Assembly (NCBI GenBank): GCA_026994225.1
Contig: JALWRI010000081.1
Span: 1 to 60,077, forward strand
DNA from: Gammaproteobacteria bacterium
Lineage (GTDB): Bacteria > Pseudomonadota > Gammaproteobacteria > GRL18
Length of the DNA stretch: 60,077 nt
Direction of reading: 5' to 3'
Of this stretch, positions 1 through 9,954 are shown in pieces. Positions within the stretch are counted from its first letter, which is position 1. Every line of letters begins with the position of its first letter. A program made the translations under genes and the position numbers. Under the pieces are notes generated by a model. The model had not been told where the DNA came from. It searched no databases and saw only the letters and a list, made by a program, of their open reading frames with translations.

Positions 1-499
1 TTTCTTCTTCTTGTTGTTGTTGTTGTTGTCTTTTTTTCTCTTGCTGTTCTTTGCGTTGTTGTGCTTCTTTTTGCTTACGTTGTTGCGCTAATTTACGTTT
101 TCTTTCTACCTCTTTTTTCTTCTGTTGTAATGCTTCTTTCTGCTCTCTTGCAGCCGCTTTTCTTTTTTCCTCTTGCTCTTTTCTCCGCTGTATTGCTCGT
201 TTTTTCTTTTGTAATGCAGCTTGACGTTGTTTTTCCTGTGCTTTTTTACGTTTTGCCCTTGCTTTTGCTTTCTCCTTTGCTATTGCTGCTTGCCGTTGTT
301 GCTTCTCTCGTTTCTTTTGAGCTTGAATGGCATTTATTTTTTCTTGATAAGCATGACTATCTACCGCTTTAGCCTGAATAACTTCAATAACTGGTTTTTT
401 TGCTGGTAAAGGTAATTTATCCCAATTAAAAATAATCAAAGAGAATAACAAGAGATGAACAAGTAACGCATAAACCAGAGCAGTATAATCTTTTTTCAT
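1..499 (-). CDS. tolA: TolA, N-terminal part (cut by window edge)
   Basis: Cell-envelope protein that links the TolQ-TolR motor in the inner membrane to TolB/Pal at the outer membrane. The reading frame starts with ATG at 499-497 (MKKDYTALVYALLVH), and this ATG overlaps the tolR TGA (ATGA), so the two are translationally coupled. Residues about 7-25 form one membrane helix. From about residue 60 the protein is almost only Lys, Arg, Glu, Gln and Ala, as expected for the long helical TolA domain II. It is open to base 1, about 166 codons in view. The C-terminal globular domain III and the downstream tolB/pal lie outside the window. The plus-strand open frames here are only the shadow of this biased composition. 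Confidence 0.9.
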   Translation of the reverse strand, partial: MKKDYTALVYALLVHLLLFSLIIFNWDKLPLPAKKPVIEVIQAKAVDSHAYQEKINAIQAQKKREKQQRQAAIAKEKAKARAKRKKAQEKQRQAALQKKKRAIQRRKEQEEKRKAAAREQKEALQQKKKEVERKRKLAQQRKQKEAQQRKEQQEKKRQQQQQQEEE

Positions 500-918
500 T
501 TTTCCAAAGGCTGGGTCATAAGACCCACATTTTCTATTCCGGCCTGTTTTAATAAGGACAGGATATTCATTACCCGTATATAACGGACTTCTGCATCACC
601 TGCAATCACTACTGGCATATTAGGGCTCGTTTGTAACAATGTTTGTACTCGTGTAACCAGCGTATCACCCGACATGCTCACTTCCTTCCCCATTCCTTCA
701 GATAAATAATAGTTACCTTGAATATCCACCTTTATCATCAATGTTTTTAATGGATCGATGTTCAAACTATTGCCTTGTGCTGAGGGTAACTCAATTTTAA
801 TGCCTTGCACTAAAAGTGGTGCGGTAATCATAAAAATTACCAATAATACCAACATTACATCAATATAAGGGACGACATTAATATCAGAAACAGGTTTACG
901 TCGTAATCTAGCAGCCAT
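496..918 (-). CDS. tolR: TolR, Tol-Pal motor subunit (ExbD/TolR family)
   Basis: Inner-membrane protein of 140 residues that works with TolQ to turn the proton motive force into movement of TolA during envelope constriction. A short basic N-terminus is followed by one membrane helix at about residues 14-36. It carries the conserved ion-pathway aspartate (Asp20, in the motif NVVPYIDVMLVLL). The rest is a periplasmic domain with the usual ExbD/TolR pattern. The length is normal for the family. It lies 10 bases after tolQ and overlaps tolA by 4 bases, so tolQ-tolR-tolA are one transcript. Sequence and gene order agree, and no other assignment is likely. Confidence 0.95.
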   Translation of the reverse strand: MAARLRRKPVSDINVVPYIDVMLVLLVIFMITAPLLVQGIKIELPSAQGNSLNIDPLKTLMIKVDIQGNYYLSEGMGKEVSMSGDTLVTRVQTLLQTSPNMPVVIAGDAEVRYIRVMNILSLLKQAGIENVGLMTQPLEK

Positions 919-928
919 GCTTTACACC

Positions 929-1615
929 TTACCTGTTGTATATTTGTCGATGCAATACACTGGAAAATTCCTCCATAAACAAATCAAAGCGCCCTTCCAA
1001 ACGTTCAATATCTTGAGAAAAATAGTTAAAAGCTACTACCGCAGGAATAGCAGCAAATAACCCCATTGCTGTAGCAATTAATGCCTCTGCTATCCCTGGA
1101 GCAACCATTGCCATACTTGCCTGCTCTACACCACCTAACGCTCTAAAAGAATTCATAATTCCCCAGACAGTACCTAATAAGCCAATATAAGGGCTAGTAG
1201 AACCTGCCGTTGCTAAAAAAGACAAGGATGATTCAATCACTTCTAATTCTCGTTGTACCGCAACGCGCATGGCTCTTTGTGCGCCTTCTAATACTGCTTC
1301 AGGTTGAATATCCGGTTGTTTATGTAAATTAGCATATTCTCTAAATCCTGCCTCAAAGATATTCGCTAATCCTCCTGGTTTTTCTCGTCGTTGACTGATT
1401 GTTTTATATAAATCAACCAAATTATTCCCCGACCAAAATTGTTTCTCAAAACGCTTTGCTTCCCATTTTGCTCGCTTTAATATCTGCAATTTATGAAAAA
1501 TCAACACCCATACTACAAAAGAAATAGATAACAATAGTAACATAATGAGCATTACCAAAAGGCTTGCATTACTTATCAATGCCCAAATCGACATATCTAC
1601 GGCTGTATGCATCAT
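929..1615 (-). CDS. tolQ: TolQ, Tol-Pal motor channel subunit
   Basis: MotA/TolQ/ExbB-family proton channel subunit, 228 residues. The first membrane helix is at about residues 16-38. A cytoplasmic loop follows, and the paired helices that build the channel are at about 135-160 and 170-195 (STSPYIGLLGTVWGIM and IAEALIATAMGLFAAIPAV are typical). It forms a complex with TolR and energises TolA. The start is the first of two Met codons, preceded by GGAG a few bases upstream. It lies 9 bases after ybgC in the classic ybgC-tolQ-tolR-tolA order. Confidence 0.95.
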   Translation of the reverse strand: MMHTAVDMSIWALISNASLLVMLIMLLLLSISFVVWVLIFHKLQILKRAKWEAKRFEKQFWSGNNLVDLYKTISQRREKPGGLANIFEAGFREYANLHKQPDIQPEAVLEGAQRAMRVAVQRELEVIESSLSFLATAGSTSPYIGLLGTVWGIMNSFRALGGVEQASMAMVAPGIAEALIATAMGLFAAIPAVVAFNYFSQDIERLEGRFDLFMEEFSSVLHRQIYNR

Positions 1616-1624
1616 ATTCTCCGT

Positions 1625-2050
1625 TTACACTAATTGCCCTTGATGCTGATCAACAAAATGTTGATACAAAGGTTTAGGAAATACTTTTATACCTTTAGTA
1701 TCTGCATCAATACCCACTATTTTCACCTCTCCCTGACAAATCTTTTGATTATCATGCAAACGCATAATGGTTTGTTCAAAGATAATACTCGCTCGCCCTA
1801 ATTTTTGAATTTCAGTAAGCACTTCCAGTTGATCGTTAAATAATCCTGGATGTAAATAATCCACACTCACTTTACGCACAGCAAATAAAATGGCATATTC
1901 ATCAATTAAGGTATCTTGCTCTATGCCAATAGAACGTAGCCATTCTGTTCTCGCACGTTCCATATATTTTAAATAATTGGCATAATAGACCATGCCACCA
2001 GTATCCGTATCTTCGTAATAAATACGAATAGGCCAAACAAAATTACTCAC
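1625..2050 (-). CDS. ybgC: Tol-Pal associated acyl-CoA thioesterase YbgC
   Basis: Hot-dog-fold thioesterase (4HBT family), 141 residues, cytoplasmic. In E. coli this protein hydrolyses acyl-CoA or acyl-ACP and has been tied to phospholipid metabolism next to the Tol complex. The active-site region YYEDTDTGGMVYYANYLKYM is at residues 11-30, with the catalytic Asp at residue 16. The tyrosine after VY replaces a histidine common in other members; this is a variation rather than a loss of the Asp. Position directly before tolQ confirms the call. Confidence 0.93.
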   Translation of the reverse strand: MSNFVWPIRIYYEDTDTGGMVYYANYLKYMERARTEWLRSIGIEQDTLIDEYAILFAVRKVSVDYLHPGLFNDQLEVLTEIQKLGRASIIFEQTIMRLHDNQKICQGEVKIVGIDADTKGIKVFPKPLYQHFVDQHQGQLV

Positions 2051-2073
2051 TAATTTTTATTCCTGTCAATGTG

Positions 2074-3087
2074 TTAAGAGTTCGTTGTCATTGGGCTAAT
2101 GCCAAAATGTAAATACGCTCTTTTGGTTAAAATGCGTCCTCGTGGGGTACGCATAATAAAACCTTGTTGAATTAAAAACGGTTCGAGTACATCTTCAATC
2201 GTCCGTTTTTCCTCACCAATAGCTGCTGCTAAATTATCAATACCCACGGGACGTCCTTCAAATTTTTCTATCATTGCTAACATTAATTTGCGATCTAGCA
2301 TATCAAAACCTTTATCATCAATCTCCAGCATATTGAGGGCTTGATCAGCAATATGATCATTAATTTCACCATCATGTTTTACTTGTGCATAATCCCGTAC
2401 TCGCCGAATTAAGCGATTAGCAATACGAGGTGTGCCGCGTGATCGCTTTGCAATTTCAGTTGCTCCACTTGTTTCCAGGTGAATAGCTAGTAACTGCGCT
2501 GAACGTTGAATAATAGTAGTAAGATCATCGACGGAATAAAATTCCAAACGTTGTACAATACCAAAACGATCTCGTAAGGGAGAAGTTAATGAACCGGCTC
2601 GAGTCGTCGCACCAACTAAGGTAAAAGGTGGTAAATCTAATTTAATAGAACGGGCTGCAGGCCCTTCACCAATCATAATATCTAGTTGATAGTCTTCCAT
2701 TGCAGGGTATAAGACTTCTTCAATAACAGGGCTTAGACGATGAATTTCATCTATAAATAAAATATCGTTTTCCTCTAAATTGGTCAATAATGCAGCAATA
2801 TCACCTGGACGTTCTAATACTGGCCCTGATGTTTGTTTAATATTGACACCCATTTCATAGGCAATAATATTTGATAATGTCGTTTTACCCAAACCTGGAG
2901 GACCAAAAATTAAAACGTGATCCAACGCTTCCTGCCTGTTTTTAGCAGCGGTGATATAAATATTCATCTGCTCCCGAGTTTGCTGCTGTCCAATATAATC
3001 AGACAAGCACTTAGGACGAATAGCTCTATCTTGTACTTTATCATTATCTATGGCATTAGCAGTTAATAAACGCTCTGCTTCTAGCAT
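2074..3087 (-). CDS. ruvB: RuvB, Holliday junction branch migration ATPase
   Basis: AAA+ motor of the RuvAB complex that drives branch migration during recombination and fork repair. 337 residues, normal length. The Walker A motif GPPGLGKTT is at residues 62-70, Walker B is in the segment [11 protein letters not shown], and sensor/arginine-finger regions follow ([18 protein letters not shown]). The C-terminal winged-helix domain ends in the usual PRGR motif. Its ATG overlaps the ruvA stop by one base (TAATG), so the pair is translationally coupled. Confidence 0.97.
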   Translation of the reverse strand: MLEAERLLTANAIDNDKVQDRAIRPKCLSDYIGQQQTREQMNIYITAAKNRQEALDHVLIFGPPGLGKTTLSNIIAYEMGVNIKQTSGPVLERPGDIAALLTNLEENDILFIDEIHRLSPVIEEVLYPAMEDYQLDIMIGEGPAARSIKLDLPPFTLVGATTRAGSLTSPLRDRFGIVQRLEFYSVDDLTTIIQRSAQLLAIHLETSGATEIAKRSRGTPRIANRLIRRVRDYAQVKHDGEINDHIADQALNMLEIDDKGFDMLDRKLMLAMIEKFEGRPVGIDNLAAAIGEEKRTIEDVLEPFLIQQGFIMRTPRGRILTKRAYLHFGISPMTTNS

Positions 3088-3728
3088 TAGGCTACAACCT
3101 GTTTTAATGCCATTTTGATAACTTCTTCACTGGTTTTATTATGTGTATTTAACTTAGATAGCATTTTACTGATTTCTGTTACTTTAAAACCTAGTGCCAA
3201 GAGTGCCGTTTGCGCTTCTTCTAATGGATCAGCGATAAAAGTCTGCTCGCTTTGCTCTTTTTGCTTATTGCTGTTAGCAGCTACTACACGTTGTTCAACT
3301 TGTAATGTATTACTCAATTCACCTAACGCACTGATACGATCACGCATTTCAATTAATAATCGTTCAGCCGTTTTTTTACCAATACCGGGTAACCGTACCA
3401 AAGCTGCGGTATTACTTTCTTTTACTGCTACTACAAAGTCATCTACTCGAATACTCGATAAAATAGCTAAAGCAAGCCGAGGCCCTATTCCATTGACCTT
3501 AATTAACAAGCGAAATAATTTTCTATCTAATTCTTGTAAGAAACCATATAAAATATGTGCATCTTCACGCACTACCAAATGCGTATATAAACTTACTTCT
3601 TCACCTAATGCAGGGAGATCATAAAAAGTCGTCATAGGTGCTTGTATTTCATATCCTACCGCATTCACATCAAGCAACAGCTCTGGTGCTTGTTTTTCCA
3701 GTAAAATACCTCTAATTCGTCCTATCAC
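3087..3728 (-). CDS. ruvA: RuvA, Holliday junction binding subunit
   Basis: Tetrameric protein that binds four-way DNA junctions and loads RuvB. 213 residues. The N-terminal OB-fold ([13 protein letters not shown], with [13 protein letters not shown] near residue 60) is followed by two helix-hairpin-helix motifs ([13 protein letters not shown] and [16 protein letters not shown]). A variable Gln/Glu-rich linker leads to the small C-terminal helical domain that contacts RuvB. It lies between ruvC and ruvB in the usual order. Confidence 0.97.
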   Translation of the reverse strand: MIGRIRGILLEKQAPELLLDVNAVGYEIQAPMTTFYDLPALGEEVSLYTHLVVREDAHILYGFLQELDRKLFRLLIKVNGIGPRLALAILSSIRVDDFVVAVKESNTAALVRLPGIGKKTAERLLIEMRDRISALGELSNTLQVEQRVVAANSNKQKEQSEQTFIADPLEEAQTALLALGFKVTEISKMLSKLNTHNKTSEEVIKMALKQVVA

Positions 3729-3764
3729 TTTTTATTATTCCTATATATAATATAATTTAATTTT

Positions 3765-4340
3765 CTATCTAAACCGCTTTTTTCTGCGTACTTTCAATGC
3801 TTGTTGTAACAATACCTGCTTCGCTTGTTTTTCCGTATTATCAACATTTTTTTGCTGATCTTGCAAGGCTTGCAAAGTTTGCCTCGTATGAAAATGACAC
3901 AAAGCAACACCTAATGCATCCGCTGCATCAACTTGCGGTATTTTACTCAAGGCTAAAATAGCCTGTACCATATGCTGTACTTGCTGCTTTTTAGCATGGC
4001 CATTTCCCACTACTGCTTGTTTGATTTGTGTTGGAGTATATTCATATATCGCAATCGCAGTTTGTGCCACAGCACAAATAGCAGCCCCTCGTGCTTGTCC
4101 TAACTTTAGGGCTGCATCCGCATTTTGATGAAAAAATACTTTTTCAATCGCCATCTCATCCGGTTGATAAGTATGGATAAGCTCTTGCATATCTCGAAAA
4201 ATAACCAAAAGACGTTGATCTAGTTGTTGATGTTGTGTACGAATACAACCACATGTTACATACCGACATTGCTGATCATTGATTTCCAGTAAACCATATC
4301 CCGTAATACGAGAACCTGGATCAATACCTAAAATACGCAC
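3765..4340 (-). CDS. ruvC: RuvC, Holliday junction resolvase
   Basis: Endonuclease that cuts four-way junctions symmetrically. 191 residues. The four catalytic acidic residues sit at the same numbers as in E. coli: Asp7 (GIDPGS), Glu66 (AIEKVFF), Asp138 and Asp141 (QVDAADALG). The start is GTG at 4340-4338, giving MRILGIDPG, the canonical N-terminus. The last 25 residues are unusually basic (KVRRKKRFR). It lies 8 bases after yebC and 36 bases before ruvA. Confidence 0.96.
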   Translation of the reverse strand: MRILGIDPGSRITGYGLLEINDQQCRYVTCGCIRTQHQQLDQRLLVIFRDMQELIHTYQPDEMAIEKVFFHQNADAALKLGQARGAAICAVAQTAIAIYEYTPTQIKQAVVGNGHAKKQQVQHMVQAILALSKIPQVDAADALGVALCHFHTRQTLQALQDQQKNVDNTEKQAKQVLLQQALKVRRKKRFR

Positions 4341-4348
4341 CTAAAAGG

Positions 4349-5098
4349 TTATTCTGCTAATTGTGCCAAGACCTCTTCAGATACTTCGGCATTAGAATAA
4401 ACATTTTGCACATCATCCAAATCTTCTAATACATCGACTAAACGCAATACTTTTTCTGCATCACTCGCAGTTAAATCCACACTGGTAGATGGCTTCATGG
4501 TAATTTCTGCACTTTCCGGTTGTAAACCGGCTGTGACTAACGCATCTTTTACATCCATAAAATCTTCAATACCTGTTATTACATCAAAGCTGCCATCATC
4601 ATTATTCACTAAATCTTCTGCGCCATTTTCTAACGCAATATCCATCACTTTATCTTCATCACTATCAGAAGCATAACTAATCACGCCTATTTTACTAAAT
4701 AAATAAGCAACAGAGCCATCAGTACCTAAATTACCACCGGCTTTAGTGAAAGCATGACGTACCTCTGAAACCGTCCGATTACGATTATCGGTTAAACATT
4801 CAACCATTACCGCAACACCCACCGGACCATAACCTTCATAAAGCACCTCTTCATAATTTTCACCATCTGCTGCACCACTGCCTCTTTTAATTGCCCTATC
4901 AATGGTATCACGGGGCATGTTTGCACCCAAACCTTTATCAATAGCAGTACGTAAACGTGGATTAGCATCCGGATCACCACCGCCTAAACGTGCTGAAACG
5001 GTAATTTCACGAATTAATTTTGTCCATAATTTACCCCGTTTTGCATCCTGAGCTGCTTTACGGTGTTTAATATTTGCCCATTTACTATGCCCTGCCAT
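4349..5098 (-). CDS. yebC: YebC/PmpR family protein
   Basis: 249 residues, full length for the family. The N-terminus [20 protein letters not shown] and the segment [20 protein letters not shown] are hallmark sequences. Members are described as DNA-binding regulators (for example PmpR of Pseudomonas), and some relatives as translation factors acting on stalled ribosomes. Which applies here cannot be read from the sequence. The ATG follows the aspS stop with no gap, so it is co-transcribed with aspS and ruvC. Confidence 0.95.
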   Translation of the reverse strand: MAGHSKWANIKHRKAAQDAKRGKLWTKLIREITVSARLGGGDPDANPRLRTAIDKGLGANMPRDTIDRAIKRGSGAADGENYEEVLYEGYGPVGVAVMVECLTDNRNRTVSEVRHAFTKAGGNLGTDGSVAYLFSKIGVISYASDSDEDKVMDIALENGAEDLVNNDDGSFDVITGIEDFMDVKDALVTAGLQPESAEITMKPSTSVDLTASDAEKVLRLVDVLEDLDDVQNVYSNAEVSEEVLAQLAE

Positions 5099-6889
5099 TT
5101 ATTCCCCCGATTTTTCCTTGTCAGTTTGCCGAAATTTAATGCCTAATTCACGTAACTGCCCCATTCCTGCTTGTGAAGGTGCGCCAGTCAATAAACATGC
5201 TGCGGTTTGGGTTTTAGGAAATGCCATCACTTCACGAATAGAATTTGCTCCGGTCATTAACATCACTAGACGATCTAATCCAAACGCAATACCACCATGT
5301 GGAGGACAACCATATTTTAACGCATCGAGGAAAAAGCCAAATTTCTCTTTGGCATCTTCTGTTGAAATACCCAGTAGCTCAAATACACTATGCTGCATAG
5401 CTGCATCATGGATACGTATTGAACCACCTCCTAATTCTGTACCATTTAATACCATATCATAGGCACGAGAGAGGGCTTTTTCCGGATTATTCTGTAATGC
5501 AGCAGTATCACAAGATGGCGCTGTAAACGGATGATGTAAGGCATTCCAGCATTGATGATTATCATCCCATTCAAACATAGGAAAATCAACAACCCATAAA
5601 GGTTGCCAGCCATGTTGTACTAAATCCATATCTTGCGCTACTTTAATACGTAATGCACCCAACGCTTCATTGACAATATGTGCTTTATCTGCACCAAAGA
5701 AAATCAAATCACCATTTTCTGAGCCAGTACGAGTGAGAATTTCTTCCAATATCTCATCGGGGAAAAATTTAACAATCGGCGATTGCAATCCTTCTCGACC
5801 TTTTTCTTTCGCATTGACTTTGATATAAGCCAACCCTTTTGCACCATAAATAGCGACAAACTGGGTATAAACATCAATCTGTTTACGAGTTAAATCACAC
5901 CCTTTAGGAACACGTAAGGCAGCAACCCGCCCGTTGTTATCTTTTGCCGGTCCTGAAAAAACCTTAAACTCAATATCTTGTACTACCTCACTAAGTTCAA
6001 CTAATTCTAAATCTATGCGTAAATCCGGTTTATCGCTCCCGTAACGTAACATCGCTTGGGCATAGCTCATACGAGGAAAAGGATTAGGTAAGGGTTGTTC
6101 CAACACCTGTGCAAATAACTGCCGTATCATTTCCTCCATGCTTTGCATGATAGTTTCTTCGTCTAAAAAAGCGGTTTCAATGTCTATTTGCGTAAATTCA
6201 GGTTGTCTATCGGCACGCAAATCTTCATCTCTAAAGCAGCGTACAATTTGGTAATATTTATCAAATCCAGAGACCATTAATAATTGTTTAAATAATTGTG
6301 GAGACTGAGGCAAAGCAAAAAACTGTTGTGTATGGGTCCGACTGGGAACCAGATAATCCCTTGCCCCTTCAGGGGTTGCCTTCGTCAACATCGGTGTTTC
6401 AATATCTAAAAAGCCCTGTTCATCTAAATAATTGCGGATTGCACGGGTTATCTCTGCCCGCATTTTGATACGGGTATACATTTCTGGGCGACGCAAATCA
6501 ATATAGCGATAATGTAAACGATGTTCTTCTGAAACATTTTCATCATCCAGTTGAAAAGGCGGCGTCTCTGCGGCACTTAATACTTCAATAGTATCAGCTA
6601 AAATTTCAATTTGTCCGGTGGCAATATCAGGATTTACTGTCCCTTCAGGACGATTTCTAACCTGTCCTGTAATTTGCAAGACAAATTCATTACGTGCTTT
6701 TTCTGCAACATGAAACGCATTCAAACGCTCTGGATCGGGATCAAACACCACTTGCACAACCCCTTCTCGATCCCGTAAATCAATAAAAATGACCCCACCA
6801 TGATCTCTACGATGATGTACCCAGCCACTGACGGTAACTTCCTGACCAAGTAATGTTTCATTTACTTCCCCACAATAGTGGCTACGCAT
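5099..6889 (-). CDS. aspS: Aspartyl-tRNA synthetase
   Basis: Class II aminoacyl-tRNA synthetase, 596 residues, normal for the bacterial type. The N-terminal OB-fold anticodon-binding domain begins [18 protein letters not shown]. The class II motif 2 region ([20 protein letters not shown]) and motif 3 ([15 protein letters not shown]) are intact, and the bacterial insertion domain lies between them. It charges tRNA(Asp); whether it also charges tRNA(Asn) depends on whether asnS or gatCAB is present elsewhere, which cannot be seen here. Confidence 0.97.
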   Translation of the reverse strand: MRSHYCGEVNETLLGQEVTVSGWVHHRRDHGGVIFIDLRDREGVVQVVFDPDPERLNAFHVAEKARNEFVLQITGQVRNRPEGTVNPDIATGQIEILADTIEVLSAAETPPFQLDDENVSEEHRLHYRYIDLRRPEMYTRIKMRAEITRAIRNYLDEQGFLDIETPMLTKATPEGARDYLVPSRTHTQQFFALPQSPQLFKQLLMVSGFDKYYQIVRCFRDEDLRADRQPEFTQIDIETAFLDEETIMQSMEEMIRQLFAQVLEQPLPNPFPRMSYAQAMLRYGSDKPDLRIDLELVELSEVVQDIEFKVFSGPAKDNNGRVAALRVPKGCDLTRKQIDVYTQFVAIYGAKGLAYIKVNAKEKGREGLQSPIVKFFPDEILEEILTRTGSENGDLIFFGADKAHIVNEALGALRIKVAQDMDLVQHGWQPLWVVDFPMFEWDDNHQCWNALHHPFTAPSCDTAALQNNPEKALSRAYDMVLNGTELGGGSIRIHDAAMQHSVFELLGISTEDAKEKFGFFLDALKYGCPPHGGIAFGLDRLVMLMTGANSIREVMAFPKTQTAACLLTGAPSQAGMGQLRELGIKFRQTDKEKSGE

Positions 6890-6941
6890 ATTGTTTTACC
6901 TTTCTTAATTTAGATTTTGACATATACATAATATTGAAAAT

Positions 6942-7217
6942 TTAATGCTTACAATTCCCACCAGCACATGTATGAGTGCTTTTTGTACTTGTATCGTTAC
7001 TACTTTTCGCTTCTTTTTTCGCCGGTTTAGACTGACTATTTTTGAAATCTGTTTCATACCAACCCCCTCCTTTAAGACGAAAGCCCGCAGCAGATATTAA
7101 TTTTTTCAAATTTTTAGTATGGCACTCTGGACATTCTTGCAATGGTGCATCACTCATTTTTTGGATTGCTTCAAATTTATGTGAACAATTTTCACACTGA
7201 TATTCATAAATCGGCAT
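6942..7217 (-). CDS. FmdB-family zinc-ribbon protein
   Basis: Small protein of 91 residues that begins MPIYEYQCENC, the standard FmdB/CxxC_CxxC_SSSS start. Two CxxC pairs (CENC and CPEC) form a zinc ribbon, followed by the family pattern GFRLKGGGWYETDFK and a Lys/Ser/Thr-rich tail ending in CAGGNCKH. The function is not well defined; the name comes from a regulator of formamidase in Methylophilus. ATG at 7217 is preferred to an upstream TTG (7235) because GGGGGA lies 8 bases before it. It is the first gene after the promoter at 7268-7296 and precedes aspS, a common neighbour. Confidence 0.85.
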   Translation of the reverse strand: MPIYEYQCENCSHKFEAIQKMSDAPLQECPECHTKNLKKLISAAGFRLKGGGWYETDFKNSQSKPAKKEAKSSNDTSTKSTHTCAGGNCKH

Positions 7218-7267
7218 AATGGATTTCCCCCGCAAAACACGTAAGAACCTACTTCAAAAGAGCTAGG

Positions 7268-7296
7268 ATTATAACGGTATCTTGGTATGAAGGCAA
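7268..7296 (-). promoter_or_regulatory. Sigma70-type promoter before fmdB-aspS
   Basis: Read on the minus strand: -35 TTGCCT (7296-7291), a 17-base spacer, and -10 TATAAT (7273-7268). The predicted start is near 7261, giving a leader of about 44 bases before the fmdB ATG at 7217. It is well placed to drive fmdB-aspS-yebC-ruvCAB and perhaps onward. Seen by eye only. Confidence 0.6.
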
Positions 7297-7309
7297 ACTG
7301 GGAAAACAG

Positions 7310-7894
7310 TTATATATCTCGATTTTCACGGCGTTTTCTTAAATATTCTGTTTGTCTGTTAAGTACATGCTTAATAATAATATCCGTATACTGAGGATTG
7401 ACATTTTGAAATGCAACGGCTATACGATAGGGATATTTGGGATCATCGAAATGGCTTATACGCATTATTTTAGCCTGTAGCATCATGCCTGACATTTCAG
7501 GCAATAAAATGATATTTAATTCTAACAACGCCCCAATATGTAAGGCTTCACTAGCTGGAAAAGCCATTCCCCCCGCACTTAAATTAACATGGTAACGGGG
7601 CATTTCATCGTTTTCATCTACTTCATCTAACAGCACCATTTCGGCCAGTGTATCTAGTTTTTTATCTAATAAACGCAGATAATGCCCTATATCTTCATTT
7701 ACGGCATCAATCCGAGACAAAGTGAACTTCATCTGTTGTGAGATTTCAGAAAATTGCTCGGTTAAATGAAATAAACGAGGTAATTTTATGTTCTCGAGAT
7801 GAAAGGCTTCTACAACCCGATACGTTAAAATGACCTCATCATCTATACGATAATATTGACGACGTTCAATATGTTGTTCAATTATCATCGGCAA
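7310..7894 (-). CDS. PilZ-domain protein, likely c-di-GMP receptor
   Basis: 194 residues, soluble. The two halves of the c-di-GMP binding signature are present: an arginine-rich motif RRQYYR at residues 11-16 and NLSAGG at 104-109 (the (D/N)xSxxG element). They are separated by about 85 residues of mostly helical sequence, much more than in a minimal PilZ domain. The C-terminal part (IAVAFQNVNPQYTDIIIKHV) looks like the end of a PilZ barrel and helix. It starts 9 bases after the PomB-like gene, in the same direction. Inference: a c-di-GMP-responsive partner of the flagellar stator, comparable in role to YcgR, though not shown. Confidence 0.75.
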   Translation of the reverse strand: MPMIIEQHIERRQYYRIDDEVILTYRVVEAFHLENIKLPRLFHLTEQFSEISQQMKFTLSRIDAVNEDIGHYLRLLDKKLDTLAEMVLLDEVDENDEMPRYHVNLSAGGMAFPASEALHIGALLELNIILLPEMSGMMLQAKIMRISHFDDPKYPYRIAVAFQNVNPQYTDIIIKHVLNRQTEYLRKRRENRDI

Positions 7895-7903
7895 CTATTT
7901 ATC

Positions 7904-9016
7904 CTAAAATTTAATAAAACCAGGTAAATCTTGTTCACTATCATCAGGAATCGTTACTTTATCAGGCAGTGTTGGATCAATTTCAATAATATCATCTTCA
8001 GATAAGGGGGGGGTATTCTTTTCTTTCTCTTTTACTGTATCTTTATTTGCTTTTTTATCTTCGGTAAACTTTTTCCCTTTAGTAATAATAATTTCTACTC
8101 GCCTGTTTTTAGCACGTCCCGCTGCTGTTTTATTGCTATCTAATGGTTTCGCATCGGCAAACCCTTCAATTGCAAAGCGTTTTTTATCTATCTTATTCCC
8201 TTTTAATAATTCATGCACTACCGATACCGCCCGAGCAGAAGACAATTCCCAATTAGAGCGAAACCGAGCCGTAGCGATCGGTAAATTATCAGTATGCCCT
8301 GCTACTACAATCGTACCATCTGTTTTCGCTAATTCATCCCGAATACGAGCCAATACCTTACGAAAGGCTGGTTGAATATTGGCACGTCCTGAACCAAAAG
8401 AGCCTTTTTCACGAATACGAATAACTACACTCATTGCATTCGACTCTACATCTATCATTTCTTCTTCTATTTCCTGTTCTAATGCTTCTTTTAAACTTTC
8501 TGTGGTTTTGTCAATTTCACTTTGAAACATCTGTTGTATCTGCTTTTGTACTACTTCTAGTTGTTCTTGCAGTTTTTCTTCTTGTTGCTGCATTGCTTCT
8601 AATTTTTCCTCTAATTCCTTTTTTTCTTTCTCGCTTTCTGCTTTATCCATTACATCTCGTACAATTTCTTGTTGTTCTTGCAATTCAGATATTTTTTTTA
8701 TCAATTTTATTTCCGTTAATGTTTCTGTCGTAGATTGTTTTACTTCATTTAAAACCGTTTCTTGAGGGGGTGCAGGACTAAATTCTTTGGCAACAATATT
8801 AATCCCCTTCGGAATATCCTCCACTTCCACCTCTCTTTGTACTCCAAAAGCAAACTTTAAAGAACCGGCTATTTGTTTATATTTCAAAGCATCCATTTCA
8901 GAAAATGACAGTAATAATACAAAAAAACACATTAACAATGACATTAAGTCTGCAAACGTCATTACCCAAGCAGGAATTCCTGCCGGACATTTTACCGCTT
9001 GTTCTTCATCTGACAT
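7904..9016 (-). CDS. pomB: PomB/MotB-type flagellar stator subunit
   Basis: 370 residues. Residues about 17-38 form one membrane helix with the essential ion-binding aspartate at residue 23 (MTFADLMSLLMCFFVLLLSF). The text around it (SEMDALKYKQIAGSLKFAFG) follows Vibrio PomB closely, which argues for a sodium-type stator; the coupling ion is inference. Residues about 90-190 are a long Glu/Lys/Gln coiled coil, much longer than in MotB of E. coli. The peptidoglycan-binding OmpA-like domain is at about 195-310 (VVAGHTDNLPIATARFRSNW). The acidic C-terminal tail is about 60 residues. The pomA-like gene precedes it by 42 bases. Confidence 0.88.
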   Translation of the reverse strand: MSDEEQAVKCPAGIPAWVMTFADLMSLLMCFFVLLLSFSEMDALKYKQIAGSLKFAFGVQREVEVEDIPKGINIVAKEFSPAPPQETVLNEVKQSTTETLTEIKLIKKISELQEQQEIVRDVMDKAESEKEKKELEEKLEAMQQQEEKLQEQLEVVQKQIQQMFQSEIDKTTESLKEALEQEIEEEMIDVESNAMSVVIRIREKGSFGSGRANIQPAFRKVLARIRDELAKTDGTIVVAGHTDNLPIATARFRSNWELSSARAVSVVHELLKGNKIDKKRFAIEGFADAKPLDSNKTAAGRAKNRRVEIIITKGKKFTEDKKANKDTVKEKEKNTPPLSEDDIIEIDPTLPDKVTIPDDSEQDLPGFIKF

Positions 9017-9058
9017 GTTATTTGCCCCTTACGTTAAAAAAACAATGTATTTTAATCT

Positions 9059-9814
9059 TTATTCACTTGTCCCTCGTTTTCCTTCTGGCAAGTAGGTTTT
9101 CAATAAATCCTCCATCACTTTAGGATTAATGCCTTCTTGAATTGCTGTAATGGTTTCAAGTATCAATGATTTGTTTAATTTTTCTTCATTACTTCTTAGT
9201 TCCAACTTGTCAGCAATCGGCAATGAAATCATGGTTGCTAACATTGCACCATATAAGGTTGTTAATAATGCAACCGCCATAGCCGGACCTATCGTTTTAG
9301 GGTCTTCCATATTTGCCAACATCTGCACTAATCCAATTAATGTCCCGATCATCCCCATAGCAGGACCTACATCACCTAAGGCTTTAAAAATATTTTGTCC
9401 GGTTTCATGGCGTTCTATAGTTAAATTAATTTCTTTACTTAACATCCGTTTTACTAAATCAGGATCATGCCCATCTACACATAATGCGACCCCTTTTTTT
9501 AAAAAAGGATTAGCAATTTCTTTACCTTCTAAACCTAAAATCCCTTCTTTTCGTGCTGTTGTAGCTAAATCTATACCTAACTCAATTAAATCTTCCGGTT
9601 TATCTGCTTTAAATAAAAAGGCTTTCATAGCGACTTTAAATGCACCCAAAAAGGTACTCAGTGGAAATTTCATTAACACTACAAAGATAGAGCCAACAAA
9701 AACAATTAAGATAGACGGGGGATTAATAAATAACATGATACTCCCCCCTTGTAAAATAGCCATGGTTACAATACCTAAAGCACCCAATAGACCAATTAAT
9801 GTTGCTATATCCAC
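9059..9814 (-). CDS. pomA: PomA/MotA-type flagellar stator subunit
   Basis: 251 residues with four predicted membrane helices: two near the N-terminus (ATLIGLLGALGIVTMAI and SILIVFVGSIFVVLMKF) and two in the second half (PAMGMIGTLIGLVQMLANM and AMAVALLTTLYGAMLATM). The large cytoplasmic loop between helices 2 and 3 is present. Phrases such as FKADKPEDL and EDPKTIGPAMAVALLTTLYG match PomA. It forms the ion channel with the PomB-like protein. The start is GTG at 9814-9812, with AGGAG 8 bases upstream. Confidence 0.9.
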   Translation of the reverse strand: MDIATLIGLLGALGIVTMAILQGGSIMLFINPPSILIVFVGSIFVVLMKFPLSTFLGAFKVAMKAFLFKADKPEDLIELGIDLATTARKEGILGLEGKEIANPFLKKGVALCVDGHDPDLVKRMLSKEINLTIERHETGQNIFKALGDVGPAMGMIGTLIGLVQMLANMEDPKTIGPAMAVALLTTLYGAMLATMISLPIADKLELRSNEEKLNKSLILETITAIQEGINPKVMEDLLKTYLPEGKRGTSE

Positions 9815-9954
9815 AAAAATCTCCTGGTTGAAGCTAATTACTACTTAATTTCTAATATAACGCTTTATTGCATTATTTATATAATAATGTAATTATTCTA
9901 GCACAGAATAACATAGTGCTTATTTTAACATTCGAGTTATAGATAACCCAAATC

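Noticed and set aside
61-409. Plus-strand open frames of 103 and 62 codons rich in Leu, Phe and Val
   Set aside because: They are the antisense of the Lys/Gln/Glu-rich TolA helix domain; the minus-strand frame is continuous with a true TolA start.
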